A stretch of DNA of 8,632 nt from Oligoflexia bacterium (GTDB taxonomy: Bacteria; Bdellovibrionota; JAFGOL01), in the NCBI GenBank assembly GCA_016926495.1, contig JAFGOL010000256.1, positions 1 through 8,632 on the forward strand. Direction: 5' to 3'. How positions within the stretch are numbered: the first letter of the stretch is position 1; the number at the start of each line of letters is the position of its first letter. Under the pieces are notes generated by a model. The model was not told the origin of the DNA. It saw nothing but the letters and a program-made list of their open reading frames with translations, and ran no database searches. Below are positions 7,145-8,632 of the stretch, in pieces. Position numbers and translations under genes: made by a program.

Positions 7145-8632
7145 ATGATCCCTTTCGTTACATTTCTCGTTAATATTTCAATTACGCTGATTTCGGCGTC
7201 GGTTGACAGGACGGAGATTATCAGGGAACTGAGGGACGGAACCCGGGATTTTTACAGGGAATCCAGTGAATTCATCGCCGAAATAGAAAGCATGGGCGCG
7301 ACCCAGAGGTACCTGGATAAAATCAATCTTAACGAAAAATTTGAGAGCAAGGTTGAAAACCTCGCTGTCCAGGAAAACGCGAACAGGGAAATAAGTATCA
7401 GGCTTTTCGAGGAATATATCGTAAAATATCCCATGAGCCGTTTTATCCCCGACGTTCTGTACAGGCTCGGGCAGTTGTATTTTGAGGATTCATCCGAAAA
7501 GGTAATACGCGAAACAGAGTCGTATGAATCGGCCTTCCAGCGCTTTTCCAGGGGGGAAATACAGGTACTGCCTCCCGAACCCGACGTGGATTATACAAAA
7601 GCCATATACTATCTTAAGCTTCTCCTGAGGGAATACAAGGAATACAGGTTCAGGGACAAGGCGCTGTATCTTCTGGGGTACGCCTATTTTGAAGAAGGAA
7701 GGATAGAACAGTCCACCGTGGTTTTTGATACCATGGTAAATGAATATCCCAAGAGCGATAAATTGCCCGAGGTTTATACCAGGCTCGGGGAATACTATTT
7801 CGATATCGAGGATTTTGACAGGGCTATCTTCTACTATTCGCACGTTCTGGAATACCCGGATTCGGTTTATTACGATAAGGTGCTGTACAAGCTGGCGTGG
7901 TCATACTACAGGAAAAGAAGGGTAATAGACGCCGCCGATTTTTTTGTGGCCCTGGTCGATTACCACAACAAGAGATATGGCGAAAACACTCCGAGTTCCC
8001 TCAGGAACGAGGCAAAGAACTATCTTGCGATCAATTTTACGGAATTCGGAAAAGGGGTTTCGCAGGCGTACGCTTTTTTCAGGCGTATAGGCGGCAGGCC
8101 GTATGAGTACGAGATCATAGAGAAGATTTGCGAACTCTACCAGTTGTCGGACAGGATCAAAAAAACAACCGAAACCGTTGATTTTGTGCTGGAATATTAC
8201 AGGAATGAGCCCCGGAACCCGTTTGTGTTTGAAAAAATAATCAAGACGTACGAGCAGCTTGGCAAACAGAGGGAAGCCAACAGGGAAAGAGGCAGGATGG
8301 CGGGCCTGTTCGGCAAGGGAACGGAATGGTATAAAAAAAACAGGGATAACATTAACGCCATTATCGCCGCGGAACACCTCATTGAAGAGCATCTTGTAAA
8401 GTCCGCTTATTATTACCAGACGGAAGCTGACAAAACCAAGAGCAGGAAAGATTACATACGCGCCGCGATGATCTATTACAATTTTCTTGATCAATATCCC
8501 AACAGCGACCTTGCCCTGGGCGCCAGGTTCAGCTACGCCCAGATACTTTTCAACCTGGGTGATTACGAAGGCGCCATTATCGAGTTTACCAGGGTAATGA
8601 AATATGACGACGATACAACTTACAGGGATGAC
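7145..8632 (+). CDS. exported TPR-repeat protein 2 (3' end beyond the window)
   Basis: The frame is open from the ATG at 7145 to the last base, giving 496 codons with no stop, so the C-terminus is missing. Ribosome site GGTGGAG (7134-7140) precedes the ATG, which is 1 nt after the previous stop. A hydrophobic leader (MIPFVTFLVNISITLISAS) is followed by TPR-like or Tol-Pal YbgF/CpoB-like repeats at about residues 84-113, 173-206, 210-240, 243-275 and 437-490. Landmarks are KALYLLGYAYFEEGRIEQS (172-190), RLGEYYFDIEDFDRAIFYY (213-231), YKLAWSYYRKRR (248-259), GGRPYEYEIIEK (316-327) and LFGKGTEWYKKNRDN (388-402). I recall these as typical of very large TPR proteins from myxobacterial gliding/TolQR-type clusters, which run to 1000 aa or so. 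The role is probably periplasmic scaffolding. A C-terminal membrane anchor or extra domain cannot be excluded. Confidence 0.87.
   Translation, partial: MIPFVTFLVNISITLISASVDRTEIIRELRDGTRDFYRESSEFIAEIESMGATQRYLDKINLNEKFESKVENLAVQENANREISIRLFEEYIVKYPMSRFIPDVLYRLGQLYFEDSSEKVIRETESYESAFQRFSRGEIQVLPPEPDVDYTKAIYYLKLLLREYKEYRFRDKALYLLGYAYFEEGRIEQSTVVFDTMVNEYPKSDKLPEVYTRLGEYYFDIEDFDRAIFYYSHVLEYPDSVYYDKVLYKLAWSYYRKRRVIDAADFFVALVDYHNKRYGENTPSSLRNEAKNYLAINFTEFGKGVSQAYAFFRRIGGRPYEYEIIEKICELYQLSDRIKKTTETVDFVLEYYRNEPRNPFVFEKIIKTYEQLGKQREANRERGRMAGLFGKGTEWYKKNRDNINAIIAAEHLIEEHLVKSAYYYQTEADKTKSRKDYIRAAMIYYNFLDQYPNSDLALGARFSYAQILFNLGDYEGAIIEFTRVMKYDDDTTYRDD

Noticed and set aside
7901..8494. Minus-strand open frame of 197 codons opposite TPR protein 2
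   Set aside because: Antisense to a frame with clear TPR repeats. The translation has no signal, domain or ribosome site, and long antisense frames are expected with this codon usage.

Overview
The window is a compact stretch of chromosome from a diderm (Gram-negative-type) bacterium. It holds one tRNA-modification gene, and almost everything else is cell-envelope biology: a TonB-family protein, a small outer-membrane beta-barrel, two periplasmic peptidoglycan enzymes, a secreted protein of unknown function and two large exported TPR proteins. GC content looks moderate by eye, and AGG is by far the favoured arginine codon. The last three genes resemble families I remember best from Myxococcota and other former Deltaproteobacteria. 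A spirochaete or another deep diderm lineage is equally possible, so I do not assign a taxon.

Layout. Positions 3-128 may be the 3' end of an upstream gene. truA (177-911) overlaps the start of a TonB C-terminal-domain gene (904-1776) by 8 nt. A beta-barrel gene runs the other way (2319-1780), with its stop only 3 nt from the TonB stop. After a divergent intergenic region of about 126 nt with a good sigma-70-like promoter (2397-2425), a tightly packed plus-strand operon begins. It reads dacB-type D-Ala-D-Ala carboxypeptidase/endopeptidase (2446-3804), mltD-type lytic transglycosylase (3792-5027), secreted unknown protein (5024-5737), TPR protein 1 (5737-7143) and TPR protein 2 (7145 to beyond the right edge). 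Junctions are 13-, 4- and 1-nt overlaps and then a 1-nt gap, so the five genes are probably transcribed and translated together.

How the genes may work together (inference). DacB cuts the D-Ala-D-Ala bond and peptide crosslinks, and MltD cuts the glycan strand, so the first two genes remodel the wall. The next three look like the periplasmic part of an uncharacterised Tol/Ton-like envelope apparatus. In the relatives I recall, this gene trio is followed by TolQ/ExbB-like and ExbD-like proton-channel genes and a TonB/AgmX-type gene, similar to parts used in myxobacterial gliding. If so, the window shows the left half of a proton-driven trans-envelope machine co-expressed with wall hydrolases. 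This trio is the best candidate for an undescribed system here. No RNA genes, CRISPR arrays, insertion sequences or clear intrinsic terminators were seen, and no gap longer than 300 nt lacks a gene.
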